Positions 10,475 through 22,916 are shown, numbered from the stretch's first letter. The stretch is 64,000 nucleotides of DNA from Xanthomonas sp. (GCA_018262705.1 JADFDQ010000004.1:124001-188000), one strand, 5' to 3'. Notes: generated from the letters alone by a model not told the origin. Numbers and translations are program-made.

Positions 10475-11062
10475 TTACGGCTGCCCGCCAGCCCGGTACG
10501 GGTACTTCGCAAAGATGCCGGTCACTGCGGCATCCACCGCGGCGAGCTTCTGCTCGGGGGTACGCCGGCGCGCTTCCGGCGAACTGGCGGAGCCGGTCCA
10601 GACCATCCGATTGCGCGCGCCATCGACCAGGTCGATGTTCAAGGTCGCTTCACGCCAGGTGCTGGCCATGGTCTCCTCGTACATGAAGGGCACCGGGATA
10701 TACGCCCGCGCCCGGTAGCTGTAGACCAGCTGCACATCGCTGCGCGGCACCGACCAGACATCGGTGCGGTTTTGCACGTCGGCGTGGAAATTCACCTGCA
10801 GGTCGCCGCCTTCTGCCAAATGTCGGTAACCGCGTGACTCCATTTCCTTGCGCACATCGTCCTTGATCCGATCCGAAACCCAAGAGGAATAGCCGGCCTG
10901 TTCCATCGCGATCGGCTGGTAGAAGCTCCAGGTACGGTACTGCGCAAAATTGGCGGTCGGATCGGCATCGGTACGCACCGTCGGACCGGTCGCACACGCG
11001 GACAACGTTGCCGCTGCGGCAATCAGCAGGGAACCTGTGAAAAGACGCGCTGAACGAAACAT
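10475..11062 (-). CDS. DUF4136 family lipoprotein
   Basis: A 195-residue predicted lipoprotein with lipobox LSAC (Cys23). It belongs to the DUF4136 family by its mature start (ANFAQYRTWSFYQP), the pattern of an Asp-rich N-terminal strand followed by DRIKDDVRKEMESRGYRHLAEGGDLQVNFH, and the C-terminal NIDLVDGARNRMVWTGSAS. Members are small envelope proteins of unknown function. The start at 11062 provides the signal peptide. It converges with ppa and lies downstream of the atp operon, separated by a hairpin at 11169-11191. Confidence 0.85.
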   Translation of the reverse strand: MFRSARLFTGSLLIAAAATLSACATGPTVRTDADPTANFAQYRTWSFYQPIAMEQAGYSSWVSDRIKDDVRKEMESRGYRHLAEGGDLQVNFHADVQNRTDVWSVPRSDVQLVYSYRARAYIPVPFMYEETMASTWREATLNIDLVDGARNRMVWTGSASSPEARRRTPEQKLAAVDAAVTGIFAKYPYRAGGQP

Positions 11063-11168
11063 GGCGGCTGCTCGCTGAAGGGATGGGGGAATGATCGCAC
11101 CGCGACCGATACAGCGCATGAACGGCCGCCCACGCCGGCGGCAACCGTTTGCGCGGCGCAACAATGCG

Positions 11169-11191
11169 AAGGCCCCGCGCTGCGGGGCCTT
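11169..11191 (-). terminator. Hairpin terminator downstream of atpC
   Basis: AAGGCCCCGC (11169-11178) pairs with GCGGGGCCTT (11182-11191) around a 3-base loop, 43 bases past the atpC stop in the direction of the operon. The U-tract is short, so termination efficiency is uncertain. Confidence 0.6.
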
Positions 11192-11234
11192 GCTGGCGAT
11201 GCTTCGTTTGGCGCGAAGCGCCCGACCGCGGCGG

Positions 11235-11660
11235 TCAGTGCTTGAGGTTCTTGCGCAGTCGTTCCAGCGCCTGCAACTGCACCGTGACTTCGGCCAGCCG
11301 CCGCTGCGCTTCGGCGATTTCCATCGCCTCGCCGCGGCGCGCAAGGATGCGTTCGGCCGCTTCCTTGGCCGCCCGCACCGCCGCTTCGTCGATGTCCTGC
11401 GCGCGCACGGCGGTATCGGCGAGCACCGTCACCACGGTCGGCTGAACCTCGAGGATGCCGCCCGAAACGGCAATGTCGATCGTCTCGCCACCCGGCTGGT
11501 GAACCACGATCTTGCCCGGCTTCAGGCGCGTGATCAGCGGCGCGTGCTTGGGCGCGATGCCAAGCTCGCCCATCTCGCCGGTGACCACGACCAGTTCGGC
11601 CTCGCCATGAAAAATCTCGGCTTCGGCGCTGACGATGTCGCAACGGATGGTGGATGCCAT
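11235..11660 (-). CDS. atpC: ATP synthase F1 epsilon subunit
   Basis: A 141-residue central-stalk subunit that couples rotation to catalysis and inhibits ATP hydrolysis. It shows the usual N-terminal beta-sandwich ([38 protein letters not shown]) and a C-terminal helical hairpin ([13 protein letters not shown] to QLQALERLR). The start at 11660 gives the normal [12 protein letters not shown]-terminus. It is the last gene of the operon; the 91-base gap to atpD holds a palindromic repeat, so its expression relative to atpD may differ from the other genes. Confidence 0.96.
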   Translation of the reverse strand: MASTIRCDIVSAEAEIFHGEAELVVVTGEMGELGIAPKHAPLITRLKPGKIVVHQPGGETIDIAVSGGILEVQPTVVTVLADTAVRAQDIDEAAVRAAKEAAERILARRGEAMEIAEAQRRLAEVTVQLQALERLRKNLKH

Positions 11661-11684
11661 GAGAAAATGCTCTATTCGTTGTCC

Positions 11685-11720
11685 CCCTCTCCCGCTGGCG
11701 GGAGAGGGCAGGGGTGAGGG
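11685..11720. repeat. Palindromic intergenic repeat between atpD and atpC
   Basis: CCCTCTCCCGC (11685-11695) pairs with GCGGGAGAGGG (11698-11708), followed by CAGGGGTGAGGG. The same layout (CTCTCCCG/CGGGAGAG stem, spacer, GGRTGAGGG) occurs twice inside lpdA at 21023-21145, so this is a repeat family with at least three copies in the window. Confidence 0.75.
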
Positions 11721-11751
11721 CAGGCAGACGCGACTGCCCGCCGCATCCGCA

Positions 11752-13179
<1,428 letters not shown>

Positions 13180-13220
13180 TTAAAAATCATCTGACGATGG
13201 GATTCTGGATGGGGCACTTG

Positions 13221-13283
13221 GGAAAATCGCGTGACTTTTCCGAGCGTCCCGTGCCTGTTGCCCACCTTGCGGCGGGCAACAGG
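13221..13283 (-). terminator. Hairpin pair between the inserted lipoprotein gene and atpD
   Basis: CCTGTTGCCC/GGGCAACAGG (13254-13263 with 13274-13283) begins 10 bases after the lipoprotein stop. A second small hairpin, GGAAAA/TTTTCC (13221-13226 with 13236-13241), follows. Neither has a strong U-tract. They may be a partial terminator or an RNA-processing site that tunes atpDC. Confidence 0.45.
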
Positions 13284-13293
13284 GGTCACGGCA

Positions 13294-13650
13294 TTACTCG
13301 CACTTCAGCATCGTAGCGGTCTGTGCGAACTGGTCGTTGGCCATCTTGCAGGCGTCGCCAAGCACGCTCTTGTCTGCAGCCGACTCCCACGACGCGCGGG
13401 TCGTGTCGAACGCCTGTTTCAGAGCCGCAGAAGCAGCGTTGCCCGACGATTTGTCGAAGCAAGCCTGGGCTCGGGTCAGATAATCTTCGCACGCCTGCGG
13501 CAGATTCGAAGCGACCGGCGCAGCGTCTGCAGGTGCAGCGGCTTCCGCAGCCGGCGTCGCGGCTTCTGCGGCCGGAGCGGGGGCGGCCTCTTCTTTTTTG
13601 CAGGCGGCAAGCGCAGCGCACAGCGCCACGGCGATCATCAACTTGTTCAT
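13294..13650 (-). CDS. Small Ala-rich lipoprotein inserted in the atp operon
   Basis: A 118-residue predicted lipoprotein: signal MNKLMIAVALCAALAAC with Cys17 in an LAAC lipobox, a Lys/Glu then Ala/Pro-rich tether, and a small mature domain of about 75 residues with four Cys (QACEDYL, AQACFDK, GDACKMA, MLKCE) that could form two disulfides. The start at 13650 has a strong GGGAGG eight bases upstream. The family resembles small DUF5339-like Cys-containing lipoproteins, but I cannot confirm that. It sits between atpG and atpD, transcribed with the operon. A role in ATP synthase is not implied by the sequence. Confidence 0.8.
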   Translation of the reverse strand: MNKLMIAVALCAALAACKKEEAAPAPAAEAATPAAEAAAPADAAPVASNLPQACEDYLTRAQACFDKSSGNAASAALKQAFDTTRASWESAADKSVLGDACKMANDQFAQTATMLKCE

Positions 13651-13758
13651 GGTATTTCCTCCCTGGGTGTTCGATTGGATGGAACATGGAACATAGCGCA
13701 ACTGCATCGCACTGGGTTGCCACGGAACGCCGTTGCGCGGCGACGCCCCGAACTCTTC

Positions 13759-13832
13759 AAACCGCCGCGGCACCGCCGACGATTTCTGCGTTCCTACTAC
13801 CTAAACTGCCGCGGCACCGCCGACGATTTCTG
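13759..13832. repeat. 30-bp direct repeat duplicating the 3' end of atpG
   Basis: Positions 13759-13788 and 13803-13832 match at 29 of 30 bases, 44 bases apart. The second copy is the true 3' end of atpG. The first lies just downstream of the atpG stop and, read on the minus strand, still encodes EIVGGAAAV followed by its own TGA. It is a relic of a duplication or recombination at the site of the inserted lipoprotein gene. Confidence 0.85.
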
Positions 13833-14664
13833 AAATTTCCTGCGTAATCGCCGCCTGCCGCGCCTTGTTGTAGATCAGGTTCAAGGTATCGATCATCTTG
13901 GTGGCGTTGTCGCTAGCCGCCTTCATCGCGACCATGCGCGCGGCGTGCTCGGACGCCACGTTCTCCATCACTGCCTGATACACCAGCGACTCGACGTAGC
14001 GCTTGAGAATGTGGTCGAGGACGGTCTCGGCATCGGGTTCGTACAGATAGTCCCAATCGTGACGCGTTGCCTTTTCTTCCGACAGCGGCAGCGGCAGCAA
14101 CTGGTCGAAGGTCGCGCGCTGGGTCATCGTGTTGACGAAATCGTTGTAGGCGATGAACACGCGATCCACCTTGCCTTCGGTGTAGGCGTCGAGCATGACC
14201 TTGATCCCGCCGACCAGCTGTTCGACCTTCGGCGTGTCGCCGAGGTGGGTGATCGACGCCAGCATGTTCACCTTGATCTGCCGGAAGAAGGCGGACGCCT
14301 TCAGGCCGACGGTGACCAGATCGATCTCCACGCCCTGCCCCTGCAGCGCGCGGAATTCCACCAGCAGCTTGCGGAACATATTGTTGTTCAACCCGCCGGC
14401 CAGACCCCGATCCGAAGAGATGATGATGTAGCCGACCCGCTTGACCGTTTCGCGTTGCACCAGATACGGATGGCGGTATTCGGAATTGGCCTGCGCCATG
14501 TGCCCGATCAGCTGCTTCATCGCGTGCGCGTAGGGGCGCGACTGCTTCATGCGGTCCTGCGCCTTGCGAATTTTTGAAGCCGAGACCATTTCCAGCGCAC
14601 GCGTCACCTTGCGGGTGTTCTGCACGCTCTTGATCTTGGTTTTGATTTCGCGTCCGCCGGCCAT
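13801..14664 (-). CDS. atpG: ATP synthase F1 gamma subunit
   Basis: A 287-residue rotor shaft subunit. It begins [20 protein letters not shown] (N-terminal coiled-coil helix) and ends with the conserved helix [22 protein letters not shown]. The central segment [20 protein letters not shown] is diagnostic. The start at 14664 was chosen by family N-terminus; farther upstream lies a perfect palindrome, not coding sequence. Its last ten codons are duplicated immediately downstream. Order and strand fit the atp operon. Confidence 0.97.
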   Translation of the reverse strand: MAGGREIKTKIKSVQNTRKVTRALEMVSASKIRKAQDRMKQSRPYAHAMKQLIGHMAQANSEYRHPYLVQRETVKRVGYIIISSDRGLAGGLNNNMFRKLLVEFRALQGQGVEIDLVTVGLKASAFFRQIKVNMLASITHLGDTPKVEQLVGGIKVMLDAYTEGKVDRVFIAYNDFVNTMTQRATFDQLLPLPLSEEKATRHDWDYLYEPDAETVLDHILKRYVESLVYQAVMENVASEHAARMVAMKAASDNATKMIDTLNLIYNKARQAAITQEISEIVGGAAAV

Positions 14665-14682
14665 CTCGTTGTCTCGCTTCGT

Positions 14683-14754
14683 GTAGGAGCGCACCGCAAG
14701 GGGCGCGATCCAATTTCGCAGGAACTGTTCGCGCCCCTTGCGGTGCGCTCCTAC
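14683..14754. repeat. GTAG-headed REP palindrome between atpA and atpG
   Basis: A perfect 26-bp inverted repeat (14683-14708 with 14729-14754) around a 20-base loop. Each arm begins GTAGGAGCGCACCGC, the GTAGGAGCG head typical of REP elements dispersed in Stenotrophomonas, Xanthomonas and Pseudomonas genomes. It occupies nearly the whole atpA-atpG gap, so the operon transcript carries a very stable hairpin here. Confidence 0.85.
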
Positions 14755-14758
14755 GGAG

Positions 14759-16324
<1,566 letters not shown>

Positions 16325-16369
16325 CTTCAATTTCCTGTTGGGCGGGTCGAACCCGCCGTCGTATTCAAA

Positions 16370-16894
16370 TCAATTGGCGAGGGTTGCCTGCAGTCGTTCC
16401 AGCCGGCCGCGCAGCGAGCCGTCGATCACGACATCGCCTGCGTCGATCAGCACGCCGCCAATCAGCGCCGGATCGACCGCAGTCTCGACTTCGACCTCGC
16501 GGCCAAAGCGACGACGCAATGCGGCCTTGAGCGTGTCCAGTTCGGCGGCAGGCAGCGCTTCTGCAGCAGTGACCCTGGCCTTGACGACCTGTTCCGCCTC
16601 GAAGCGCAGCGCGTCATACAGCCCGGCGATCTCCGGCAGCAGCGCCAGCCGGTGGTTCTCGAACAGCAGCCGCAGGAAGCCGTCGAAATTGGTCACCGCT
16701 GCCTGCGGCGCGAGCAGCTCGACGGCGGCTTCTGCGGTCAAACGCGGGTCGCCCAGCAGGTCGGACATCTGCGGATCGGCCGCGATGCGTGAGGTAAACG
16801 CAAGCGCATCCGACCACGCCGGCAGCGCGGCGCCGTCGCGCGCCACCGCAAAAGCGGCGCGGGCGTAGGGGCGTGCGAGGGTAGCCTGAGTCAT
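16370..16894 (-). CDS. atpH: ATP synthase F1 delta subunit
   Basis: A 174-residue peripheral-stalk subunit (OSCP homologue) linking F1 to the b-subunit dimer. The N-terminal helical domain begins ATLARPYARAAFAVARD, and the C-terminal signature is DPALIGGVLIDAGDVVIDGSLRGRLERL. The length is typical. It lies 10 bases from atpF and 45 from atpA, as expected in this operon. Confidence 0.96.
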   Translation of the reverse strand: MTQATLARPYARAAFAVARDGAALPAWSDALAFTSRIAADPQMSDLLGDPRLTAEAAVELLAPQAAVTNFDGFLRLLFENHRLALLPEIAGLYDALRFEAEQVVKARVTAAEALPAAELDTLKAALRRRFGREVEVETAVDPALIGGVLIDAGDVVIDGSLRGRLERLQATLAN

Positions 16895-16904
16895 CGTTGC
16901 ATCC

Positions 16905-17375
16905 TCAGAGCTGGGTCGCCAGATCGTCGATCAGCGCCTTGTGGTCGGCGGCGTTGATCTCGCGGCGCAGCAGCTTCTCGGCACCGGACACGGCCAGCGC
17001 CGACACCTGACGGCGCAGGTCTTCCTTGGCGCGGTTGGCGGCAGCGATGATCTCGGCTTCGGCCAGAGTCTTCTGACGAGTGCCTTCCGCGATCGCATCC
17101 GCCTTGGCGGTTTCGACCAGTTGGCTGGCGCGCTGATTGGCCTGCTCGATGATCTCGTTGGCCTTGACGCGGGCGGCCTTGAGTTCTTCGCCGGCCTTGT
17201 CCTGCGCCTGCGCCAGATCCTTGCGCGCATTGTCGGCAGCGGCCAGGCCCTCGGCGATTTTCTGCTGACGTTCTTCAATCGCACGAATGATGTGCGGCCA
17301 GCCGAATTTCATCACCAGCCAAGCCACCGCGAAGAACGCGATGCCCTGAACGATGAGGGTGAGGTTGGGTAGCAT
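16905..17375 (-). CDS. atpF: ATP synthase Fo b subunit
   Basis: A 156-residue membrane-anchored stator subunit. One N-terminal transmembrane helix ([20 protein letters not shown], residues about 5-24) is followed by a long charged Ala/Glu/Lys coiled coil that dimerises and reaches the delta subunit. The [18 protein letters not shown] tether-domain segment is typical. The length matches gammaproteobacterial AtpF. Confidence 0.97.
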   Translation of the reverse strand: MLPNLTLIVQGIAFFAVAWLVMKFGWPHIIRAIEERQQKIAEGLAAADNARKDLAQAQDKAGEELKAARVKANEIIEQANQRASQLVETAKADAIAEGTRQKTLAEAEIIAAANRAKEDLRRQVSALAVSGAEKLLRREINAADHKALIDDLATQL

Positions 17376-17445
17376 GGGTTGCTCCTGCGTCCGGCGGCAC
17401 GTGCCGCCGGGTTTGCCTGATTCGAATCGGTTCGCTACGGGCGAA

Positions 17446-18812
<1,367 letters not shown>

Positions 18813-19181
18813 TCAAGGCTTCCCCAGTGCCAGCAGGTACGCAAGTCCGGCGACCACCAGCCCCGCCAACATCGGCAACGCAGGCAATTTCAACACCGCC
18901 AGCGCCACCGCCAATACCGCCACCACCACCAACCACTTGCCCAAGGCGCCCAGCACCAGCCTAGCCAGTGCCGCCGGTGCCGGGAGAACCCCGCCGCGCA
19001 GCGCCACCGCTGCCACCGCCAGGTTCCCCGCCGACATCGCCGCCGCTCCGGCAGCCACTGCCAGACCCGACCGCGCCCCAACGACAACCGCCACCGCCAG
19101 CGCCGCCAGCGCGGCTGTAAAGGCGGAAACGGCGACCGCGCGCATCGCGCCGCGTCGCCCCGTGGCGATGGGATCGTGCAT
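18813..19181 (-). CDS. atpI: ATP synthase subunit I
   Basis: A 122-residue small membrane protein, mostly four hydrophobic helices rich in Ala, Val and Leu (for example AVAVSAFTAALAALAVAVVV and WLVVVAVLAVALAVLKL). In the family AtpI assists c-ring assembly or Mg2+ supply and is not part of the final complex. Identification rests on position at the head of the operon, size and topology, since AtpI is poorly conserved. The start at 19181 is the first ATG giving this topology, 61 bases from the proposed promoter. Confidence 0.85.
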   Translation of the reverse strand: MHDPIATGRRGAMRAVAVSAFTAALAALAVAVVVGARSGLAVAAGAAAMSAGNLAVAAVALRGGVLPAPAALARLVLGALGKWLVVVAVLAVALAVLKLPALPMLAGLVVAGLAYLLALGKP

Positions 19182-19242
19182 GCGCAGGTCGTCGATCTTG
19201 GAGTTGTGCCAGGCAATCAAAACTCGACCACCCAGCCTGAAG

Positions 19243-19272
19243 ATTGTAGCAGCCGGAAAGGTGATGCGGCAA
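19243..19272 (-). promoter_or_regulatory. Sigma-70 promoter of the atp operon
   Basis: TTGCCG (19267-19272) and TACAAT (19243-19248) on the minus strand are separated by 18 bases and lie 62 bases before atpI. This is the best match in the region upstream of the operon. Confidence 0.6.
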
Positions 19273-19545
19273 CCGCGCCCGCGAAACGTGAATGGGGCGA
19301 CATTCCTGCCGAGCCATTCCCAGATTCCGCGGTCTATGCTGCCCAGGATCACTTCCATGCCTCGTCAGCTCGACGATGATCCCGACAAGCCATGGCCTTC
19401 ACTGACCGGGGCTTCCTTTGTTGGTTCCAGGCGCCGTGATCCAGGCGTCCAGACTCGCGCATCCGCGCGCTCGCCAAGTCGCACGGCCTCGGTCGTCACG
19501 GCAGAGGCGTTCAGAGCCACGCAACGCGCAAACCAAGGCACATTG
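19273..19545. other. Non-coding spacer between lpdA and the atp operon
   Basis: A 273-base stretch between the end of lpdA and the atp promoter. I found no convincing gene, repeat or terminator in it. A short rightward frame beginning at 19357 has the Ser/Arg-rich composition of a non-coding frame and is not called. Confidence 0.5.
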
Positions 19546-21393
19546 TCAAGCGTGGCTTTTCGCCTTCTTCGGAATGTATAGGTCGGTGATGCTGCCGTCA
19601 TACACCTCGGCCGCCATCCCCACCGATTCACCCAGCGTGGGGTGTGGGTGGATAGTGTGGCCGATATCTTCGACCTCGCAGCCCATTTCGATGGCCAGCG
19701 CGACTTCCGAAATCAGCTCGCCGGCGTGCACGCCAACAATGCCGCCGCCGATCACACGATGGCTATCTTCATCGAAAAGCAGCTTGGTGAAACCTTCGGT
19801 CCGCGCCAAGCCAATCGCCCGGCCGGACGCCACCCACGGGAACTTACCCACGCCCACTTTCAAACCCTTGGCCTTGGCCTCGGTTTCGGTGACACCCACC
19901 CATGCAATTTCCGGGTCGGTATAGGCCACCGACGGGATCACCCGCGCCACCCATTCTTTTTTGTGCCCGGCGGCCACTTCAGCGGCCAACTTGGCCTCAT
20001 GCGTGGCCTTGTGCGCCAGCATCGGCTGGCCAACCAGATCACCAATGGCGAAGATATGCGGGACATTGGTGCGCATCTGCGCATCTACCGGAATCAGCCC
20101 ACGCTCGCCCACCTGCACACCGGCCTTGTCGGCAGCCAGCTTGCCGCCATTGGCGCTGCGCCCCACCGACACCAGCACGCGGTCGTACAATTTCCCGTCG
20201 GGGATGGACTCGCCTTCGAAATTGCAGCTGATGCCGTTTTTCTGCGCTTTGGCATCCACCACTTTCGTTTTCAGGTGGATAGCCACACCCTGCTTTTTCA
20301 GACGGTCAGCCAGCGGCTTGACCAGATCCAGATCCGCACCCGGCATTAGCTGCGGCATGAACTCGACCACCGTCACCTCACTGCCCAGCGCGCGATACAC
20401 CGTGGCCATTTCCAGCCCAATGATGCCGCCGCCAACCACCAGCAAAGTTTTCGGTACATCGGCCAGATTCAGTGCATCGGTGGAATCCATGATCCGCGGG
20501 TCTTCCCACGGGAACGCCGGCAATTTCACCGGCTGGCTGCCGGCAGCGATGATGCATTGTTCGAAACGCAGCAATTGGGTTGCGCCATCGGTGGCGGTGA
20601 TTTCCAGCTCGTTGGCCGACACAAATGTGGCCACGCCCTGCACCACCCGCACCTTGCGCTGCTTGGCCATCCCGGCCAGACCCTTGGTGAGCTGCCCCAC
20701 TACGTTTTCTTTGTAGCCACGCAGCTTGTCGATATTGAGTTTTGGCTTACCGAAATCCACGCCATAAGCACTGGCATGGCTGGCCTGCTCGATCACATCG
20801 GCCGCGTGCAACAACGCCTTGGACGGAATGCACCCAACGTTGAGGCAGACGCCACCCAAGTTGGCATAACGTTCGATGAGCACGGTATCCAGACCCAGAT
20901 CGGCGCTGCGGAACGCGGCGGTATAGCCTCCCGGGCCGGCGCCAATCGCCACCATCGCGCATTCGATATCGGCTTTGCGGCCGGAGGCGGCGGCGGCTTG
21001 CGGAGCGGGGGCGTTGATCTTCACCTCTCCCGCCGGGAGAGGTCGCTGCGCAGCAGGTGAGGGTTCGCTACCGCGCGAGGACGACTCGCCACCGTCTTGC
21101 GTACCCTCATCCGCCCTTCGGGCACCTTCTCCCGAGGGGAGAAGGGAAGCAGCGGCACCGCTCTCAATCACCGCAATCACCGCGCCTTCCGACACGCTAT
21201 CGCCCAGCTTCACCTTCAGCGCTTTGATGACGCCATCGGCGATGGCCGGCACTTCCATGGTCGCCTTGTCCGATTCCAACGTCACCAAGCCCTGGTCTTT
21301 CTTCACGGTATCGCCGACTGCCACCAACAACTCGATCACCGGCACGCCGCCGTGGCTGCCGATATCGGGCACTTTGCTTTCAATGTCTGCCAT
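19546..21393 (-). CDS. lpdA: Dihydrolipoyl dehydrogenase with N-terminal lipoyl domain (E3 of pyruvate dehydrogenase)
   Basis: A 615-residue FAD enzyme that reoxidises dihydrolipoamide on E2, giving NADH. The N-terminal lipoyl domain (residues about 1-80) has the acceptor Lys43 in ESDKATM. The E3 core begins near 141 with FAD motif GAGPGGYTAA, redox pair C183/C188 in GGVCLNVGCIPSK, NAD motif GGGIIGLEMATVYRALG, and a C-terminal HPHPTLGES carrying the active-site His. The linker at about residues 83-125 is Ser/Gly/Arg/Pro-rich, unlike the usual Ala/Pro linker, and is encoded by two inverted intergenic-type repeats. The start at 21393 is preceded by GAGGA. It lies 143 bases after aceF; aceE is not nearby. 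Confidence 0.95.
   Translation of the reverse strand: MADIESKVPDIGSHGGVPVIELLVAVGDTVKKDQGLVTLESDKATMEVPAIADGVIKALKVKLGDSVSEGAVIAVIESGAAASLLPSGEGARRADEGTQDGGESSSRGSEPSPAAQRPLPAGEVKINAPAPQAAAASGRKADIECAMVAIGAGPGGYTAAFRSADLGLDTVLIERYANLGGVCLNVGCIPSKALLHAADVIEQASHASAYGVDFGKPKLNIDKLRGYKENVVGQLTKGLAGMAKQRKVRVVQGVATFVSANELEITATDGATQLLRFEQCIIAAGSQPVKLPAFPWEDPRIMDSTDALNLADVPKTLLVVGGGIIGLEMATVYRALGSEVTVVEFMPQLMPGADLDLVKPLADRLKKQGVAIHLKTKVVDAKAQKNGISCNFEGESIPDGKLYDRVLVSVGRSANGGKLAADKAGVQVGERGLIPVDAQMRTNVPHIFAIGDLVGQPMLAHKATHEAKLAAEVAAGHKKEWVARVIPSVAYTDPEIAWVGVTETEAKAKGLKVGVGKFPWVASGRAIGLARTEGFTKLLFDEDSHRVIGGGIVGVHAGELISEVALAIEMGCEVEDIGHTIHPHPTLGESVGMAAEVYDGSITDLYIPKKAKSHA
21023..21145. repeat. Inverted pair of palindromic repeats inside lpdA coding sequence
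   Basis: The left copy has stem ACCTCTCCCG/CGGGAGAGGT (21023-21032 with 21034-21043), a spacer, then GGTGAGGGTTC. The right copy, on the opposite strand, has stem CCTTCTCCC/GGGAGAAGG (21125-21133 with 21137-21145), a spacer, then GGATGAGGGTACG. Both share architecture with the intergenic repeat at 11685-11720. Both are read through in frame as the linker of LpdA. Confidence 0.8.
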
Positions 21394-21423
21394 TGCAGGA
21401 TCCTCATTCGTCGGCATTCATGT

Positions 21424-21530
21424 AGCCGTCCATGGCGCAGCCATGTCGGCCTCGGATCGTCCTGCCCGGCCCTCCGTGGCCGGGCACTCACCGGAACCGC
21501 GCAGCAATGCCGCGCAAGGCACGTTCCGGT
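21424..21530. repeat. Cluster of inverted repeats between aceF and lpdA
   Basis: The gap holds several hairpins: CATGGC/GCCATG near 21432-21446, a GGCC-rich stem CCCGGCC/GGCCGGG around 21468-21487, and ACCGGAAC/GTTCCGGT (21490-21497 with 21523-21530). They look like REP-type elements and may shape the aceF-lpdA mRNA. Exact boundaries are approximate. Confidence 0.5.
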
Positions 21531-21536
21531 TCGCCC

Positions 21537-22916
21537 TTACAGCATGGCCCGACGCAAGTCGGCCAGCAGTTGCCCAAGGTAGGTGGTAAAGCGCGCCGCC
21601 GCAGCGCCATCGATCACCCGGTGGTCATAACTCAACGACAGTGGCAGCATGAGGCGTGGCTTGAACTTCTCACCGTTCCAGATCGGCTTCATTTCCGACT
21701 TCGACACGCCCAAAATCGCCACTTCCGGCGCATTGATGATCGGCGTGAACTTGGTGCCGCCAATCCCGCCGAGCGAACTGATCGTAAAGCAGCCGCCCTG
21801 CATCTGATCCGGCTTGAGCTTGCCGTCGCGCGCCAGCGCAGCCAGCTCGCCCATTTCCCTGGCGATCTGCGCCACGCCTTTTTGATCGGCATCGCGCAGC
21901 ACCGGCACCACCAAACCATTCGGCGTATCGGCGGCAAACCCGATGTGAACATACTGTTTGAGCACGAGGTTGTCGCCATCCAGCGAGGCATTGAAGGTGG
22001 GGTATTTCTGCAACACCGCCACGCACGCCTTGATCAGGAAGGCCAGCATGGTCAGCTTGCTGCCCTTGCCTGCCGCAATCGCTTTTGCATTCTCGTTATT
22101 GAACGTCACGCGCAAGTCTTCCAGCGCGGTGATATCGGCTTCATCGAATTGGGTGACGTGCGGAATCATCGCCCAATTGCGCGCAAGATTGGCGCCGGAA
22201 ATCTTCTGGATGCGTGACAGCGGCTTGCTTTCGATGGCACCAAATTTGGCGAAATCCACCTTCGGCCACGGCAGCAGGTCCAGGCCAGCGCCAGCGGTCG
22301 TCGTACCCGCCGAGACTGCAGCGCCGCCGCCGGCCAGCGCCGATTTCACGAACTGCTGCACGTCCTGTTTGCCGATGCGACCGTTGCGGCCGCTACCGGC
22401 GATCTGCAGCAGATCCACGCCCAGCTCACGGGCGAACAGGCGCACCGCCGGGCTGGCGTAGGGCACCTTGGCCGGCAACACGGCATTGGCCTCAAAGCGC
22501 ATCGGCGGAATGCCCGGCTGACCGGGCTCGGCCACTGGCGCCATGGACGGTACCGGCGCGCCGCTTTCCACCATCGCCACTTGCGGTACCGGGACGGGCG
22601 CTTCGATCGGCGCAGGCGCAGGCTTGGCCGCTTCGGGAGCTGGCGCGGGCGCCGGAGCGGTTGCAGCCGCCGTTTCCGCCACTTCGATGACCGCCACCAG
22701 CGCGCCTTCGGAAACGACATCGCCCAGCTTGACCTTCAGCTCCTTGATCACGCCGTCGAACGGCGACGGCACTTCCATGGTTGCTTTGTCGGATTCCATG
22801 GTGGCCAGCCCCTGATCCTTGGCAACGGTATCGCCTGGTTTGACCAGCAACTCGATGATCGGCACGTCACCATGCCCGCCGATATCGGGGACTCGCACTT
22901 CCTTCAGTTCAGCCAC
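21537..22916 (-). CDS. aceF: Dihydrolipoyllysine acetyltransferase (E2 of pyruvate dehydrogenase)
   Basis: A 459-residue core enzyme that transfers acetyl groups from lipoamide to CoA. It has one lipoyl domain (residues 1-78, lipoylated Lys44 in ESDKATM), an Ala/Pro linker, a peripheral subunit-binding domain (PYASPAVRLFARELGVDL to GRIGKQDVQQF), a second linker, and the catalytic domain ending YDHRVIDGAAAARF with His432 and Asp436. A single lipoyl domain is the compact form common in Lysobacterales. The linker here is a normal Ala/Pro type, in contrast to that of LpdA downstream. Confidence 0.96.
   Translation of the reverse strand: MAELKEVRVPDIGGHGDVPIIELLVKPGDTVAKDQGLATMESDKATMEVPSPFDGVIKELKVKLGDVVSEGALVAVIEVAETAAATAPAPAPAPEAAKPAPAPIEAPVPVPQVAMVESGAPVPSMAPVAEPGQPGIPPMRFEANAVLPAKVPYASPAVRLFARELGVDLLQIAGSGRNGRIGKQDVQQFVKSALAGGGAAVSAGTTTAGAGLDLLPWPKVDFAKFGAIESKPLSRIQKISGANLARNWAMIPHVTQFDEADITALEDLRVTFNNENAKAIAAGKGSKLTMLAFLIKACVAVLQKYPTFNASLDGDNLVLKQYVHIGFAADTPNGLVVPVLRDADQKGVAQIAREMGELAALARDGKLKPDQMQGGCFTISSLGGIGGTKFTPIINAPEVAILGVSKSEMKPIWNGEKFKPRLMLPLSLSYDHRVIDGAAAARFTTYLGQLLADLRRAML

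Noticed and set aside
19357-19581. Short plus-strand frame upstream of the atp operon starting MPRQLDDDPDK
   Set aside because: The first residues look protein-like, but the rest is Ser/Arg-rich and it overlaps the lpdA end antisense; no ribosome-binding site.
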